From positions 189,501-253,500 of the forward strand of contig CANLCX010000001.1 of the NCBI GenBank assembly GCA_947489315.1: a stretch of 64,000 bases of DNA, read 5' to 3'. Source of the stretch: an uncultured Sphingomonadaceae bacterium. Its GTDB lineage: Bacteria; Pseudomonadota; Alphaproteobacteria; Sphingomonadales; Sphingomonadaceae. The stretch's first letter is position 1, and every line of letters starts with the position of its first letter. This document shows, one piece after another, positions 25,241-34,676 of this stretch. The translations under genes were made by a program, and so were the position numbers. Below the pieces are notes generated by a model. It had not been told where the DNA came from and searched no databases. It saw only the letters and a program-made list of their open reading frames with translations.

Positions 25241-26080
25241 TTATTTCGCATCCTTTTTTTGAAACGCCGGAAACTCCGAGCAGGCATCATAGTCTGCTTT
25301 GACCATCGCATAGCGGTGGTCAATTGCGCCGGAAAACTCGGGATGGGTAAAGATATACAGCCGGTCTTCTTCGACACACTGGGCCGTCCATTCCGCGACA
25401 TCAGACGGGTCCAGTCCGCCATCAATGACGGCGGCCATTTCCTTGAACCTTGGATCGCTCTCGTCGCTTCCGCCCGTGGGCTTGTCAAAGGCGCTGCGGT
25501 GAATATTGGTTTTGACCCATGCCGGGCAGAGGATGCTGACACCGATATTACTGGGCGCGAGCTCCAGCTTCAGGGCTTCGGAATAGCCGACAACCGCGAA
25601 TTTGGTTGCGTTATAGGGCGCCATTCCGGGGGCGGCACCGTGGCCGGCCATGGAAGCGGTGTTGATGAAATAGCCGCCTTCACCATGGCTTTGGATCAAC
25701 GGCGTGAAGATTTCGACGCCATGGGCGACACCGATCAGGTTGATATCGACGATCCAGCGCCAGTCTTTCATATCGATTTCGCCGGGCATGCCGCCGAGTG
25801 CCACACCGGCATTGTTGACGACGATATGGACCTTGCCGAATCGATCAATCGTTGCCTGAGCAGCGGCCCGCATCTGCGCTTCATCCGCCACATCGCAAAG
25901 GACGGTAGCAACGTCTGCGCCATTAGCGGTTAGCGCTGCGGCAGCCTCGTCCAGCTTGTCCTGATGGATGTCCGCCAGCATGATCTTCGCCCCGCGCGAG
26001 GCCAGCGCCCCTGCAATGGCATAGCCAATGCCCGCGGCTCCGCCTGTGATGAAGCAGACCATATCTTTTTCGATTTTCAT
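25241..26080 (-). CDS. short-chain dehydrogenase/reductase
   Basis: 279 residues; AAAGGAC lies 7 bases before the ATG. NAD(P)-binding TGGAAGIGYAIA, structural NNAGVALGG, and the catalytic Ser in NTASMAG with the YNATK pair (Tyr and Lys) are all present. The acidic residue at the end of beta2 (MLADIHQ) suggests NAD preference. Classical SDR; the substrate cannot be told. Last gene of a leftward run beginning with the GNAT gene; 30 bp from the CCA-adding enzyme gene. Confidence 0.88.
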   Translation of the reverse strand: MKIEKDMVCFITGGAAGIGYAIAGALASRGAKIMLADIHQDKLDEAAAALTANGADVATVLCDVADEAQMRAAAQATIDRFGKVHIVVNNAGVALGGMPGEIDMKDWRWIVDINLIGVAHGVEIFTPLIQSHGEGGYFINTASMAGHGAAPGMAPYNATKFAVVGYSEALKLELAPSNIGVSILCPAWVKTNIHRSAFDKPTGGSDESDPRFKEMAAVIDGGLDPSDVAEWTAQCVEEDRLYIFTHPEFSGAIDHRYAMVKADYDACSEFPAFQKKDAK

Positions 26081-26110
26081 ATATTTGTCCTTTTGTGATC
26101 GGCGTTTGGG

Positions 26111-27310
26111 TTAAGCGCTCTTGATAATATCGCGGGCAAGCGTGCGCACCCGGTCTTCGCCCGGAAACTGTTCAGCAATCCAAGCGGCTTCGACTGTCTT
26201 CAGGCTCTCGGCCACAATCGGCCCGGGTTTGAGGCCCATAGCGATCAAGTCGCCGCCGGTCATGGGCAAGACCGGCTTTACCCAGCCTTTGAGTTGGGCA
26301 AGGCTGGCTTCCAATTCATCATCTGCTGCAAATAATAAGGCGATATCTTGGGCGGCGTCGGCCCCATGGTGATAGGCGATTGCCGGGATATCCGAAACAG
26401 TCGGTTCTAACACCGCCAACCGGCATGCCACGGCGCGGCGCAGTTTCTTGGAAAATCTTAGGCCTGTGGTGATTTCTATGGCCTTGTCCGTGTCTTTGGG
26501 GAACAGGCCGACCAGTCGCCGCACAGGATCTGGTGAGATATCATGAGCTTCTTCGCGCAAGATGAGCGTGGCCAATATCTGTCCGGCATTCGTATCAATT
26601 TCGGAGACAATATTGGCAAAGACGTCAGCCTCGATCATTTCCTGAACAGCATAAACCGGATCAGCTGCGGCGAGCAATTTCATCAACTCGTCTGCTACCC
26701 GCTCTCGGGATAGCTTGCCAAGCTCTCGCGATGCCCGGCGGCAGGCGTCAAATGTTGCTTGGTCGACAGCATGCTGCCCGAACCGAGCGAGAAAGCGGAA
26801 ATAGCGCATGATCCGCAGATGATCTTCGGCGATCCGTTGCTCGGCAGACCCGATGAAGCGGATGTAGCGTTTTTCCAGATCGGCCAGCCCGCCGAAATAG
26901 TCGTAAATCTCGAGCGTTTCCGGGTCAGCAAACAGCGCGTTGATCGTAAAATCCCGGCGCGCCGCATCTTCTTTCCAGTCATCGCTAAACGCCACGGTGG
27001 CGCGGCGGCCATCGGTCGACACATCGCGGCGCAGAGTTGTGATTTCCACCGGACCATCTGTGGTGACGGCGGTAACCGTGCCATGCTCAATGCCTGTTGG
27101 AATGACCTTGATGTCGGCATCTTTCAGCCGAGCCATTACCGCATCGGGTTTCAGGATCGTTGCGACATCAATATCCTTTACCGGCAGGCCGAGCAACGTA
27201 TCGCGGACCGCGCCGCCAACGAAACGGGTAGCGCCTTTGCCGCCATCTAGCACAGCGATCAGGTTCTTCAGCGATGGCCGCTGATGCCATGGGGCTTCTG
27301 GTAATATCAT
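26111..27310 (-). CDS. CCA tRNA nucleotidyltransferase / poly(A) polymerase family
   Basis: 399 residues from ATG 27310, which overlaps the NUDIX stop (ATGA). The class II nucleotidyltransferase head is FVGGAVRDTLLGLPVKDIDVAT, with the DxD carboxylates in KDIDVA. RRDFTINALFADPETLEIYDYFGGLADLEKR and EDHLRIMRYFRFLARFG follow. Alphaproteobacterial members add CCA to tRNA 3' ends. The C-terminal part is helical and less conserved. The pairing with NUDIX and DUF1285 genes is common in sphingomonads. Confidence 0.92.
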   Translation of the reverse strand: MILPEAPWHQRPSLKNLIAVLDGGKGATRFVGGAVRDTLLGLPVKDIDVATILKPDAVMARLKDADIKVIPTGIEHGTVTAVTTDGPVEITTLRRDVSTDGRRATVAFSDDWKEDAARRDFTINALFADPETLEIYDYFGGLADLEKRYIRFIGSAEQRIAEDHLRIMRYFRFLARFGQHAVDQATFDACRRASRELGKLSRERVADELMKLLAAADPVYAVQEMIEADVFANIVSEIDTNAGQILATLILREEAHDISPDPVRRLVGLFPKDTDKAIEITTGLRFSKKLRRAVACRLAVLEPTVSDIPAIAYHHGADAAQDIALLFAADDELEASLAQLKGWVKPVLPMTGGDLIAMGLKPGPIVAESLKTVEAAWIAEQFPGEDRVRTLARDIIKSA

Positions 27311-27918
27311 GAGAGCCAATCCAGTCGTTTGGATAGGTTGACCAATATGCCCGCAGTAATTCCCCAAATGCGGCGACCTTCCCAGTTAATCTGGTAATAT
27401 TCGCGCTTGGCACCGCGCCATTCACCGACATGGGCGTCTTGGTTTGTCGGATCGAGCACGAAATTTAGCGGAGCCTCAAACCAGTCGTCCACTTCTTCCG
27501 GGCAGGGCACGAGTGGCAGGTCGGGCGGGATTACGCCTAATATCGGTTGGATATTAAAGCCGCTGCCGGAATGATAGCGGTCGGTCGGGCCGATAATATC
27601 GACTTGCGCCGGATCAAGGCTGACTTCCTCTTCCGCTTCGCGAAGCGCGGCATGGATCGCGTCCTTGTCCTCAGGATCAATCTTGCCGCCGGGAAAGGCG
27701 ACCTGTCCCGGATGGCTGCGCATATAATCGGGCCGTTGGACCAAAATGACGCCGGGTTCGGGTCGGTCGGTAATCGCGATTAGCACCGCCGCACTGCGCA
27801 GACTGCCGAGGTCTTTGATGAAACCGCGTTCGTCCGACAGCGCATGATCAAGATCACTGGCATGGCCGCTCTCTAGCGCCAGCGCTAGTCTTGTTCTCAG
27901 ATCAAGCGAACTCGTCAT
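27307..27918 (-). CDS. NUDIX hydrolase, CoA pyrophosphatase type
   Basis: 203 residues. The NUDIX box reads GGKIDPEDKDAIHAALREAEEEVSL (G-x5-E/D-x7-REUxEExGU with Val in place of Gly). The UPF0035/CoA-specific pattern LVQRPDYMRSHPGQVAFPGGK lies just upstream. NudL/NUDT7-type enzymes cleave CoA to 4'-phosphopantetheine and 3',5'-ADP. It overlaps both neighbours by four bases. Confidence 0.88.
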   Translation of the reverse strand: MTSSLDLRTRLALALESGHASDLDHALSDERGFIKDLGSLRSAAVLIAITDRPEPGVILVQRPDYMRSHPGQVAFPGGKIDPEDKDAIHAALREAEEEVSLDPAQVDIIGPTDRYHSGSGFNIQPILGVIPPDLPLVPCPEEVDDWFEAPLNFVLDPTNQDAHVGEWRGAKREYYQINWEGRRIWGITAGILVNLSKRLDWLS

Positions 27919-28481
27919 TCCGGCTTTTCAATCGGAAAAAAGGCACCGTGGCTCCATAGCCCGAACGGATCGAGATCATCCGCCAACGCTTGTTCCGCCA
28001 GCTCATAGTAAACCGGACGCGCCAACAGGGCTTCGAGCCCTCGGCGAACATGCAGATAGGGTTGTGGAGCATCAGCGGCGGCCGGGAAGCGCAGGGGATG
28101 CTCGGCATTGGCGACAACCAGATGATCGGTATTGAGCCGGAAGGCCATTTTGCGATCCTTGCCTTGCCCTTCGCTTTCCATCTGAACGGCTATGAACGGC
28201 GCGTTTTCCACTTCGATGCTGAGCTTTTGATAAGGTGTGACCAACGCATAGCTGTCATCCACTTCGCGCCGGAGCAGGGTTGAAAAAGCGCGCACCATGG
28301 CCGGCCGGTTGATCGGTGATCCCTGGTGGAGCCAGCTGCCGTCTGCGTTGATGCGCATTTCGCTATCGCCGGTTTCCTCCGGCTGCCACTCTTCCACCGG
28401 CGGTAATTTTTGAGCCTCTGCCAGTTCCGCGATTGCGGAAAGGGACAGCGAGGCCAGTTCAGGTGGTGGTGCATAAGGCAT
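27915..28481 (-). CDS. DUF1285 family protein
   Basis: 188 residues. Recognisable DUF1285 blocks: EMRINADGSWLHQGSPINRPAMVRAFSTLLRRE, YALVTPYQKLSIEVENAPFIAVQME, FRLNTDHLVVANAEHPLRF and YLHVRRGLEALLARPVYYELAE. The fold is a small beta-rich domain of unknown function. Translationally coupled to the NUDIX gene (ATGA). Confidence 0.88.
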   Translation of the reverse strand: MPYAPPPELASLSLSAIAELAEAQKLPPVEEWQPEETGDSEMRINADGSWLHQGSPINRPAMVRAFSTLLRREVDDSYALVTPYQKLSIEVENAPFIAVQMESEGQGKDRKMAFRLNTDHLVVANAEHPLRFPAAADAPQPYLHVRRGLEALLARPVYYELAEQALADDLDPFGLWSHGAFFPIEKPE

Positions 28482-28521
28482 AGCTATGGCCTATTGTGGG
28501 AAGCTGCTTTTGTAAACGGGT

Positions 28522-29046
28522 TCAGTTACTTGTAGGGCGGATCCATGGCCCCAGCTTGCCCTTTTCGGGTAAAACAGCATCTTTTGATGCGCGCACCAAC
28601 AACCGCTCCGGATCCCAAGGCCCTGGCAGGCTCCATCCGCCTGTCCGCTCAGGCGAGAATTCAAAGAAGCGGTCATAATAAGCCGGATCGCCTATCATCA
28701 CTAGCGGTAAGCTCTCTCCCTGTTGTAGTTCTTTGAGCAAGCCGTTCATTAGCGCTTGGCCAATGCCTTCGCCTTGACAATCAGGGTAAACAGCGACGGG
28801 CCCAACCATGATCATTGGATGCGTCTTGCCTGCGTCATCAGTGAGCGCGACCGGCCAGCATTGCAAAGAGCCGAGCAGCTCATTTTCTGCCATATTCACC
28901 GCTGCGACGCTTAATCCTTCCAGCATGTCCATGCCTTCACGGACTTTGTAAGCGGTGCGCTGGGTGCGCAGTTTGCCAAAGGCCGCGTTGAGCAGATCTT
29001 CGACCAGCGCAGGATCAATTTCGGCAAGGGGCATGATGGTCGTCAA
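28522..29046 (-). CDS. GNAT family N-acetyltransferase (YhbS-like)
   Basis: 174 residues. The acetyl-CoA-binding motif is VGPVAVYPDCQGEGIGQALMNGLLKE (Q/R-x-x-G-x-G/A), followed by LVMIGDPAYYDRFFEFSPERTGGWSLPGPW, as in the YhbS/Eis-like group. The substrate is unknown. The ORF-track start is a TTG at 29046; ATG 29034 is an alternative. First gene of the leftward operon. Confidence 0.85.
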   Translation of the reverse strand: MTTIMPLAEIDPALVEDLLNAAFGKLRTQRTAYKVREGMDMLEGLSVAAVNMAENELLGSLQCWPVALTDDAGKTHPMIMVGPVAVYPDCQGEGIGQALMNGLLKELQQGESLPLVMIGDPAYYDRFFEFSPERTGGWSLPGPWDPERLLVRASKDAVLPEKGKLGPWIRPTSN

Positions 29047-29147
29047 ATGATAAGTCCAATTCTGTCGATCAACTTCAAGAGTGGCGCATTTAACGTCATT
29101 GAGGGGTGGTGTCGAGCGGCAGTATGATAGGGCTAAAATCGGTCTTG

Positions 29148-29165
29148 CAGTGTTGATTGCACTAT
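29148..29165 (+). promoter_or_regulatory. 18-bp dyad, weaker member 5
   Basis: CAGTGTTGATTGCACTAT shares its last 12 bases with the dyad at 14569, but the left arm is displaced by one base. It ends 40-46 bp before the DUF1499 start. It could be a diverged or unrelated site. Confidence 0.35.
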
Positions 29166-29205
29166 GGCGTCACCGCGTCTAAAAGACAGCAATCACAGGA
29201 GGGTT

Positions 29206-30072
29206 ATGCAAGTGAATAGTCAACAGGACCAGCAACCACAAACAGAACAACCAATCGCTGATGCCAGCGGACCAGTGACTGGAAGGCTGGCTAGGCTGCG
29301 CAAAGACCCAAAAGGTTGGATTGTACTGGTTTTAGCTATTAGTGCCGTGATCGTGTTTTTCGGATCTGCATTCGGGTCCGGCATTGGCCTGTGGGGTTGG
29401 CAAGCTGGCCTCGGAATTTTGCCATGGACTGGCTTGATCGCTGTGATTGCATTGATTATCGCGATTGTCGGGATCATATTGGATCGCCGCAAACAGCGTA
29501 AGACACGTTGGCCTCTGCTCGGTCTTGGAACCATAGTTTCGCTTGGTTTTGTCGGCTATCTGGCGAGCTATGCGATGACGATCGGGTCGCTTCCCGCGAT
29601 TCATGACATCACCACTGATCTGGCTGATACGCCACAATTTTCCGCTTTGACTTTGCGCGCGGATAATTGGGATAATATTCCCGGCGCGGACGATGGCGAG
29701 ATGCGCGGTATGAACCCGCGCCAACGCTGGGCGACTTTGCATCAGGATGCCTATCCTGACATCCGCTCGGTTCGGATTGATCAGCCGGTTGCTGAGGTTA
29801 TTGAAAAAGCCAAACGACTGGCCGAAGATCGCGGATGGGAAGTCGTTAGCGTCGACCCCGCATCAGGCCATTTGGAGGCCACCGCCACCATCTCCTTATT
29901 CCGGTTTAAGGATGACGTAGTCATTCGTGCCCGGGCCGCTGAAAATGGCCAAGCCAGTATCATTGATATGCGTTCTGTATCGCGGGTTGGTATTCACGAC
30001 CTTGGCGCCAATGCCAAACGCGTGCGTCAGTTTTTGAGCGATCTATCGGGAACGACTACTGCCGCTTCTTAA
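29206..30072 (+). CDS. DUF1499 family membrane protein
   Basis: 288 residues from ATG 29206; the AGGAGGG site is only 3 bases away, so GTG 29212 at 9 bases may be the real start. Three helices (WIVLVLAISAVIVFFGSAFGSGIGLW, GILPWTGLIAVIALIIAIVGIIL, LLGLGTIVSLGFVGYLASYA) precede a C-terminal DUF1499 domain with YPDIRSVRIDQPVAEVIEKAKRLAEDRGWEV, FRFKDDVVIRAR and IDMRSVSRVGIHDLGANAKRV. DUF1499 proteins are uncharacterised envelope proteins. Confidence 0.85.
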   Translation: MQVNSQQDQQPQTEQPIADASGPVTGRLARLRKDPKGWIVLVLAISAVIVFFGSAFGSGIGLWGWQAGLGILPWTGLIAVIALIIAIVGIILDRRKQRKTRWPLLGLGTIVSLGFVGYLASYAMTIGSLPAIHDITTDLADTPQFSALTLRADNWDNIPGADDGEMRGMNPRQRWATLHQDAYPDIRSVRIDQPVAEVIEKAKRLAEDRGWEVVSVDPASGHLEATATISLFRFKDDVVIRARAAENGQASIIDMRSVSRVGIHDLGANAKRVRQFLSDLSGTTTAAS

Positions 30073-30079
30073 GCTAGCG

Positions 30080-31267
30080 CTACTTTGCTGGTGTCAGCTT
30101 TAGCAATCGGCCGCCTTCGCCATCTTCGAGCACCCACAGAGCACCTTCTGGGCCCTGCTCGACTTCGCGGATGCGCTTGTCCATGGCATAGCGCTCTGCT
30201 TCTTGAGCGGTTTCGCCATCAAAGGATACGCGGATGATCGCTTCGCTTGCCAGCCCGCCGATAAAGGCGCTGCCTTTCCAGGCAGGGAAGAGGTCGTCTG
30301 AATAAATGATCATTCCAGATGGTGCGATGGTCGGAACCCAAGCCACTTTTGGTGCGGCGAACTCGGGACGCGTATCATGGTTTGGAATCTTCTTTCCATC
30401 ATAGTGATCGCCTTCGGAGACGATCGGATATCCATAATTGGCTTTCGGCTGGACGAGGTTTAACTCGTCACCGTCCTTCGGCCCCATTTCCTGGTTCCAA
30501 AGTCTACCTTCGCTATCAAACGCCATGCCGAGAATGTTGCGGTGTCCCAAGGACCAGATTTCAGGAAGCACGCCTTCCTGGCCGACAAACGGATTGTCTT
30601 CCGGCACGCTGCCATCGGGATAGAGGCGGACAATCTTGCCAAGATTACCGGTCATATCCTGTGACGGATCAAATTTCTGACGTTCGCCGGACCCGATAAA
30701 CAGATATTTGCCATCGGGTGAAAATACCATGCGATGGGAATAATGACCGCGGCCGGTGGTTTTGGGGTTTTGCGTCCAGATCGTCGTAAGATTGGAAAGC
30801 CCTGGCGCTTCGGCTTCTACGCCCGGTTCGTTCGGTGCCAGAGAGAGGTTAGCATGTGCGACAACGGCGCCTCTCGTATCATCTTCACCAGCTTCAACCC
30901 AACTCAGATAGATGCGCCCGCTGGTTGCAAAATCGGGAGATAGCACGACATCGCCAAAGCCGCCTTGCCCGCCATAATCCACTTCCGGGGTGTTGAATAT
31001 CTCGGTTTTCTCGCCTTTCTGGTCTACCAGAAACAAATTACCCTTTTTCTCGGTGACCAGCATCCGGCCATCGGGCAGGAAGGTCATCGCCCAAGGCTCA
31101 TCAAAGCTGGCGACTTCGGTTTTTTCAAAAGGTATCCGATCAACTGGCGAGATATCTCTCGAAGCTTGCGCTTCGTCCGAACCATTTTGAGTGGCCTGTG
31201 CATCGTCGCCATTGCTGCAGGCGATAAGGACAATAGACAATCCGGTAGCGAGGGTGAGGTTTCTCAT
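30080..31267 (-). CDS. PQQ-dependent aldose sugar dehydrogenase, lipoprotein
   Basis: 395 residues from ATG 31267; ATGs at 31285 and 31279 are alternatives. Lipoprotein signal [13 protein letters not shown]. The six-blade GSDH propeller shows [81 protein letters not shown] and [12 protein letters not shown]. The Asl/YliI-type soluble enzymes oxidise aldoses with PQQ in the periplasm. No pqq synthesis genes in the window. Convergent with DUF1499, 7 bp apart. Confidence 0.88.
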   Translation of the reverse strand: MRNLTLATGLSIVLIACSNGDDAQATQNGSDEAQASRDISPVDRIPFEKTEVASFDEPWAMTFLPDGRMLVTEKKGNLFLVDQKGEKTEIFNTPEVDYGGQGGFGDVVLSPDFATSGRIYLSWVEAGEDDTRGAVVAHANLSLAPNEPGVEAEAPGLSNLTTIWTQNPKTTGRGHYSHRMVFSPDGKYLFIGSGERQKFDPSQDMTGNLGKIVRLYPDGSVPEDNPFVGQEGVLPEIWSLGHRNILGMAFDSEGRLWNQEMGPKDGDELNLVQPKANYGYPIVSEGDHYDGKKIPNHDTRPEFAAPKVAWVPTIAPSGMIIYSDDLFPAWKGSAFIGGLASEAIIRVSFDGETAQEAERYAMDKRIREVEQGPEGALWVLEDGEGGRLLKLTPAK

Positions 31268-31443
31268 TTTTGTTCCCATAATCATTTTATGTGGTGATCC
31301 AGTAAGTTATCGGGCGATGCAATAAGTTGCGAATTGCTAATTTCGAAAAAAATATAACGGATTGCAATGATAATTCATAGACTATTCGCGTCGAAATTGG
31401 ATGTTCACCGGTTACTTACCATTTCTGGTTAAAGCCTTGGACT

Positions 31444-32763
31444 ATGTTTATAGCAAAACCAGATGCCAATGATCCGCGTCCGCCATCGGCGGTGTCGGGC
31501 GGCGTTGGCGTAGCGGGTCTGATTGGCTTGGTTTCCTGGATATTAATTGCGCGCCAATATGGCATGGACGGGCCCTATTCGGCGCTGGTCGCTTGCGCGG
31601 CCTGTGGCATACCAATGGTGATATGGTCCTTGCTCTACGAGAAGGTGCATTTGCGGGAATCTACCGGAATTGACTGGAAAAATCCCAAGCCGTTCAAGCA
31701 GACATTTGATATTAGCGTGGCCAAGCTCGCCGGCCTTTGGGCGACATGGGCGATTATCGCGCTAATCTATTGCGTCGGGCGTTGGTATTGGACCGGCCAA
31801 TATCAGTTTTCGATGAATATGATGGAGGCAGCTGCGCCTTTCGTATTTGGCTTGTCGATCCCCTATGTGATGTGGATGGACCGGCGTTTTGTCGAACCGC
31901 GCGACGGCGCGTGGCATTTTGGGCAATTCCTGATGGGAGCCCGTGATGAATATGATCGCGAGCAGATTTATCATCATCTGCGTGCTTGGGCCGTGAAAGG
32001 CTTTTTCCTCGCATTCATGATTTCCATCGTGCCGGGCGGATTTGGCGACATTGTGCGTCTCGACATAGCACAAGTCATTAGTAATCCTGTGGCCATAGCC
32101 CATTGGTTGATTATCGCGATGTTCGTGGTCGATGTGCAATTTGCCACTGTCGGCTATTTGCTTACGATGAAGCCATTGGATTCCCATATCCGCACGGCCA
32201 ATCCTTATCTCGCCGGCTGGGTCGCGGCGCTGATTTGCTATCCGCCATTCATTCTAATGGACGGCCCGCTCAACTATCATGTCAACACAGCGGATTGGGC
32301 CTTTTGGCTGGAGGGACATGATACCATCTTAGCTATATGGGGCGGAATATTGGTTGTCCTGACGGCCATTTATGCTTGGGCGACTGTTGCTTTTGGTTTG
32401 CGCTTTTCCAATCTTACCCATCGCGGTATCCTGACCAACGGACCATACAGGTTTACCAAACATCCGGCCTATGTCGCCAAAAACCTCTATTGGTGGCTAG
32501 CGACCATGCCCTTTCTCGTCACGTCGAATAGCTTTACCGATATGGTGCGCAACACCGTCATTATCGCCGCCGTCAGTGGTGTCTACTATTGGCGTGCGAA
32601 GACCGAAGAAAAGCACCTGCTCAGCGATCCTGCCTATAAGGAATATGCCGAGTGGATGGATCGCAATGCACCGATCCCGCGCGCGATTAACTGGCTGAAA
32701 GTGAAAATTGGTTGGTGGCCGCCAGCGGACAAGGCTGAGCCCGATATTCAACCTGCCGAATAG
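31444..32763 (+). CDS. isoprenylcysteine/phospholipid methyltransferase-like membrane protein
   Basis: 439 residues with about ten membrane helices. The C-terminal 150 residues are the ICMT/PEMT-type domain: GLRFSNLTHRGILTNGPYRFTKHPAYVAKNLYWW, containing the GPYRFTKHPAY motif, then EEKHLLSDPAYKEYAEWM. Family members methylate small molecules, lipids or isoprenoid thiols using SAM at the membrane. The N-terminal 280 residues are an extra membrane part of unknown role. Length exceeds the usual 200 residues of stand-alone enzymes. Confidence 0.82.
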   Translation: MFIAKPDANDPRPPSAVSGGVGVAGLIGLVSWILIARQYGMDGPYSALVACAACGIPMVIWSLLYEKVHLRESTGIDWKNPKPFKQTFDISVAKLAGLWATWAIIALIYCVGRWYWTGQYQFSMNMMEAAAPFVFGLSIPYVMWMDRRFVEPRDGAWHFGQFLMGARDEYDREQIYHHLRAWAVKGFFLAFMISIVPGGFGDIVRLDIAQVISNPVAIAHWLIIAMFVVDVQFATVGYLLTMKPLDSHIRTANPYLAGWVAALICYPPFILMDGPLNYHVNTADWAFWLEGHDTILAIWGGILVVLTAIYAWATVAFGLRFSNLTHRGILTNGPYRFTKHPAYVAKNLYWWLATMPFLVTSNSFTDMVRNTVIIAAVSGVYYWRAKTEEKHLLSDPAYKEYAEWMDRNAPIPRAINWLKVKIGWWPPADKAEPDIQPAE

Positions 32764-32813
32764 GGTCGCCGTTCGGGCTATCCAAAACAGCACCGTCCTT
32801 TTATGGTCGGTCC

Positions 32814-33389
32814 ATGACAATCATCGGTACAGACGGAAAACATCGCTGTTTTGGCGGCCAAGCGGGTAAAGAATTTTACGGAATTTATCATGATGAGGAA
32901 TGGGGCGTTCCCGAGCATGATGATCAGAAATTATTCGAAAATCTGATATTGGAAGGGGCGCAAGCCGGATTGAGCTGGGAAACCGTGCTCCGCAAACGCG
33001 ATGGCTATCACCGCGCTTTTCACGGCTTTGATATCGCGGGTGTTGCGGTGATGACCGATGAAGAGCTGGAAGCCTTGCGAGAGGATGAGGGGATCATCAG
33101 GAATAAGTTGAAAATCTATTCGACCCGCAAAAACGCTTTGGTCTTTTTGGACATGCAGAAGGAATTTGGTAGCTTTGACGGCTGGCTTTGGGCGCATGTT
33201 GACGGAGAGCCGATCGTAAACCGACCGAAAGATAGTTCCGAAATGCTGGCCACCTCACCGATGAGCGATGCGATCTCCAAAGACCTGAAAAAGCGGGGAA
33301 TGAGCTTCGTCGGCAGCACGATAATCTATGCCTATATGCAGGCCATCGGAATGGTCGATGATCATATGGCGGATTGCTGGCAGGCTTGA
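32814..33389 (+). CDS. tag: DNA-3-methyladenine glycosylase I
   Basis: 191 residues. Tag family: RCFGGQAGKEFYGIYHDEEWGVPEHDDQKLFENLILEGAQAGLSWETVLRKRDGYHRAFHGFD, and the C-terminal zinc ligands in VDDHMADC. The zinc snap residues (Cys near 12, His near 25, the late His and Cys) are all present. It removes 3-methyladenine from DNA. It precedes the photolyase-like gene by 73 bp, forming a small DNA-repair group. Confidence 0.93.
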   Translation: MTIIGTDGKHRCFGGQAGKEFYGIYHDEEWGVPEHDDQKLFENLILEGAQAGLSWETVLRKRDGYHRAFHGFDIAGVAVMTDEELEALREDEGIIRNKLKIYSTRKNALVFLDMQKEFGSFDGWLWAHVDGEPIVNRPKDSSEMLATSPMSDAISKDLKKRGMSFVGSTIIYAYMQAIGMVDDHMADCWQA

Positions 33390-33461
33390 CCATCAATCGC
33401 TTAGGTGGTCCGGGCCAACTGTATAGTTGGCAAGCCTGTTCATTGCTGCGATAGGGCCGCC

Positions 33462-34676
33462 ATGACACACCCCGCACCCACAAGAGCCGCCGCGTTATCG
33501 CGGCTTGCCGATTTCACCGCAAATATTGGCCATAATTACGCACATAAGCGCAATTTTGACTATGGTCCGGATGCTGATATCGAACAGGATAAGTGGCGCG
33601 ACAATGTCTCGAAACTATCGCCCTATATCCGGCATAAGCTGCTCTCCGAACAGGAATTAATTGCCGCTGCGATTAAAGCCCATGGCGCGCAGGGTGCGGA
33701 TAAATTTATCGCGGAAGTGCTCTGGCGCGGCTATTTTAAGGGCTGGCTGGAACAGCGGCCCGAGGTCTGGGCCGACTATGTCACGAATAGGGACGCCAAA
33801 TTTAGACAGGTAAAAACGCAGGGCAGCGTGCGCAAAGCTTTTGAACAGGCTAAAGAAGGCCGTACCGGCATTGATGCGTTTGATCATTGGGCAAAGGAGC
33901 TTGTCGAGACGGGCTATCTTCACAACCATGCGCGGATGTGGTTTGCCAGCATCTGGATTTTCACGTTGAAGCTGCCTTGGGAGTTAGGCGCGGACTTTTT
34001 CCTCCAACATTTGATCGATGGTGACGCTGCGTCCAACACACTGTCCTGGCGCTGGGTCGGGGGATTGCATACGAAGGGCAAAACCTATCTCGCGACAAAA
34101 GAGAATATCGTGCAATTTACAAATGGACGTTTCACGCCAATAGGTTTGGCAGCAGAAACTATCCCGCTGGAAGAGGACAAAACTTACAAATTGCGTCCGT
34201 TTAAAGTTCCGCCTGCACCGCCAGCCGCTTCGGCCTTTGCGCTTTTGGTGCATGAAGAGGATTGTCATCCTGAAAGCCTCATATTGCCTCAGAAGCCATC
34301 GCTGATCATTGGCGTGAGCGGTCCGGATGGAAAGAGCCCCAAAGGCGTTTCGGACAAGGTCCGCGTTTTTTCAAACGGAGCCGTGGCCGACGCTGTGGCG
34401 CGCGCGGCAGAGCATTTTGATTGTGATTCCGTCATGTGGAACAAGGGCGAAAAATTGAGCACAGTTTTGGCCAATGCCAGGATAGAGCGGCTCCTGTCGC
34501 CGTGGCTGCCGGTTGGCGCACTAAAAGATTCGATTGGTAAGGAAATTCGGGGCAATAACACCCGATGGGTGGTCCGTGATTATGACGCTGCGATCTGGCC
34601 GCTGGCGACAAAAGGCTTTCACCCGGTGAAGAAAAAGGCACCGGATGCGCTGCGTGCCATCGGAATGGAGCTATAA
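33462..34676 (+). CDS. cryptochrome/photolyase FAD-binding-domain protein with permuted layout
   Basis: 404 residues from ATG 33462. The FAD-binding half comes first: NYAHKRNFDYGP, VSKLSPYIRHKLLSEQEL, FIAEVLWRGYFKGWLE, ETGYLHNHARMWFASIWIFTLKLPWELGADFFLQHLIDGDAASNTLSWRWVGGLHTKGKTYLAT. These are the photolyase helices that hold FAD. The usual N-terminal antenna Rossmann domain is absent ahead of it; instead, about 150 residues follow (FALLVHEEDCHPESL, LIIGVSGPDGKSPKGVSDKVRVFSNGAVADAVARAAEHF) with an alpha/beta look. Function, repair or light sensing, is not decided by sequence. Confidence 0.82.
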   Translation: MTHPAPTRAAALSRLADFTANIGHNYAHKRNFDYGPDADIEQDKWRDNVSKLSPYIRHKLLSEQELIAAAIKAHGAQGADKFIAEVLWRGYFKGWLEQRPEVWADYVTNRDAKFRQVKTQGSVRKAFEQAKEGRTGIDAFDHWAKELVETGYLHNHARMWFASIWIFTLKLPWELGADFFLQHLIDGDAASNTLSWRWVGGLHTKGKTYLATKENIVQFTNGRFTPIGLAAETIPLEEDKTYKLRPFKVPPAPPAASAFALLVHEEDCHPESLILPQKPSLIIGVSGPDGKSPKGVSDKVRVFSNGAVADAVARAAEHFDCDSVMWNKGEKLSTVLANARIERLLSPWLPVGALKDSIGKEIRGNNTRWVVRDYDAAIWPLATKGFHPVKKKAPDALRAIGMEL

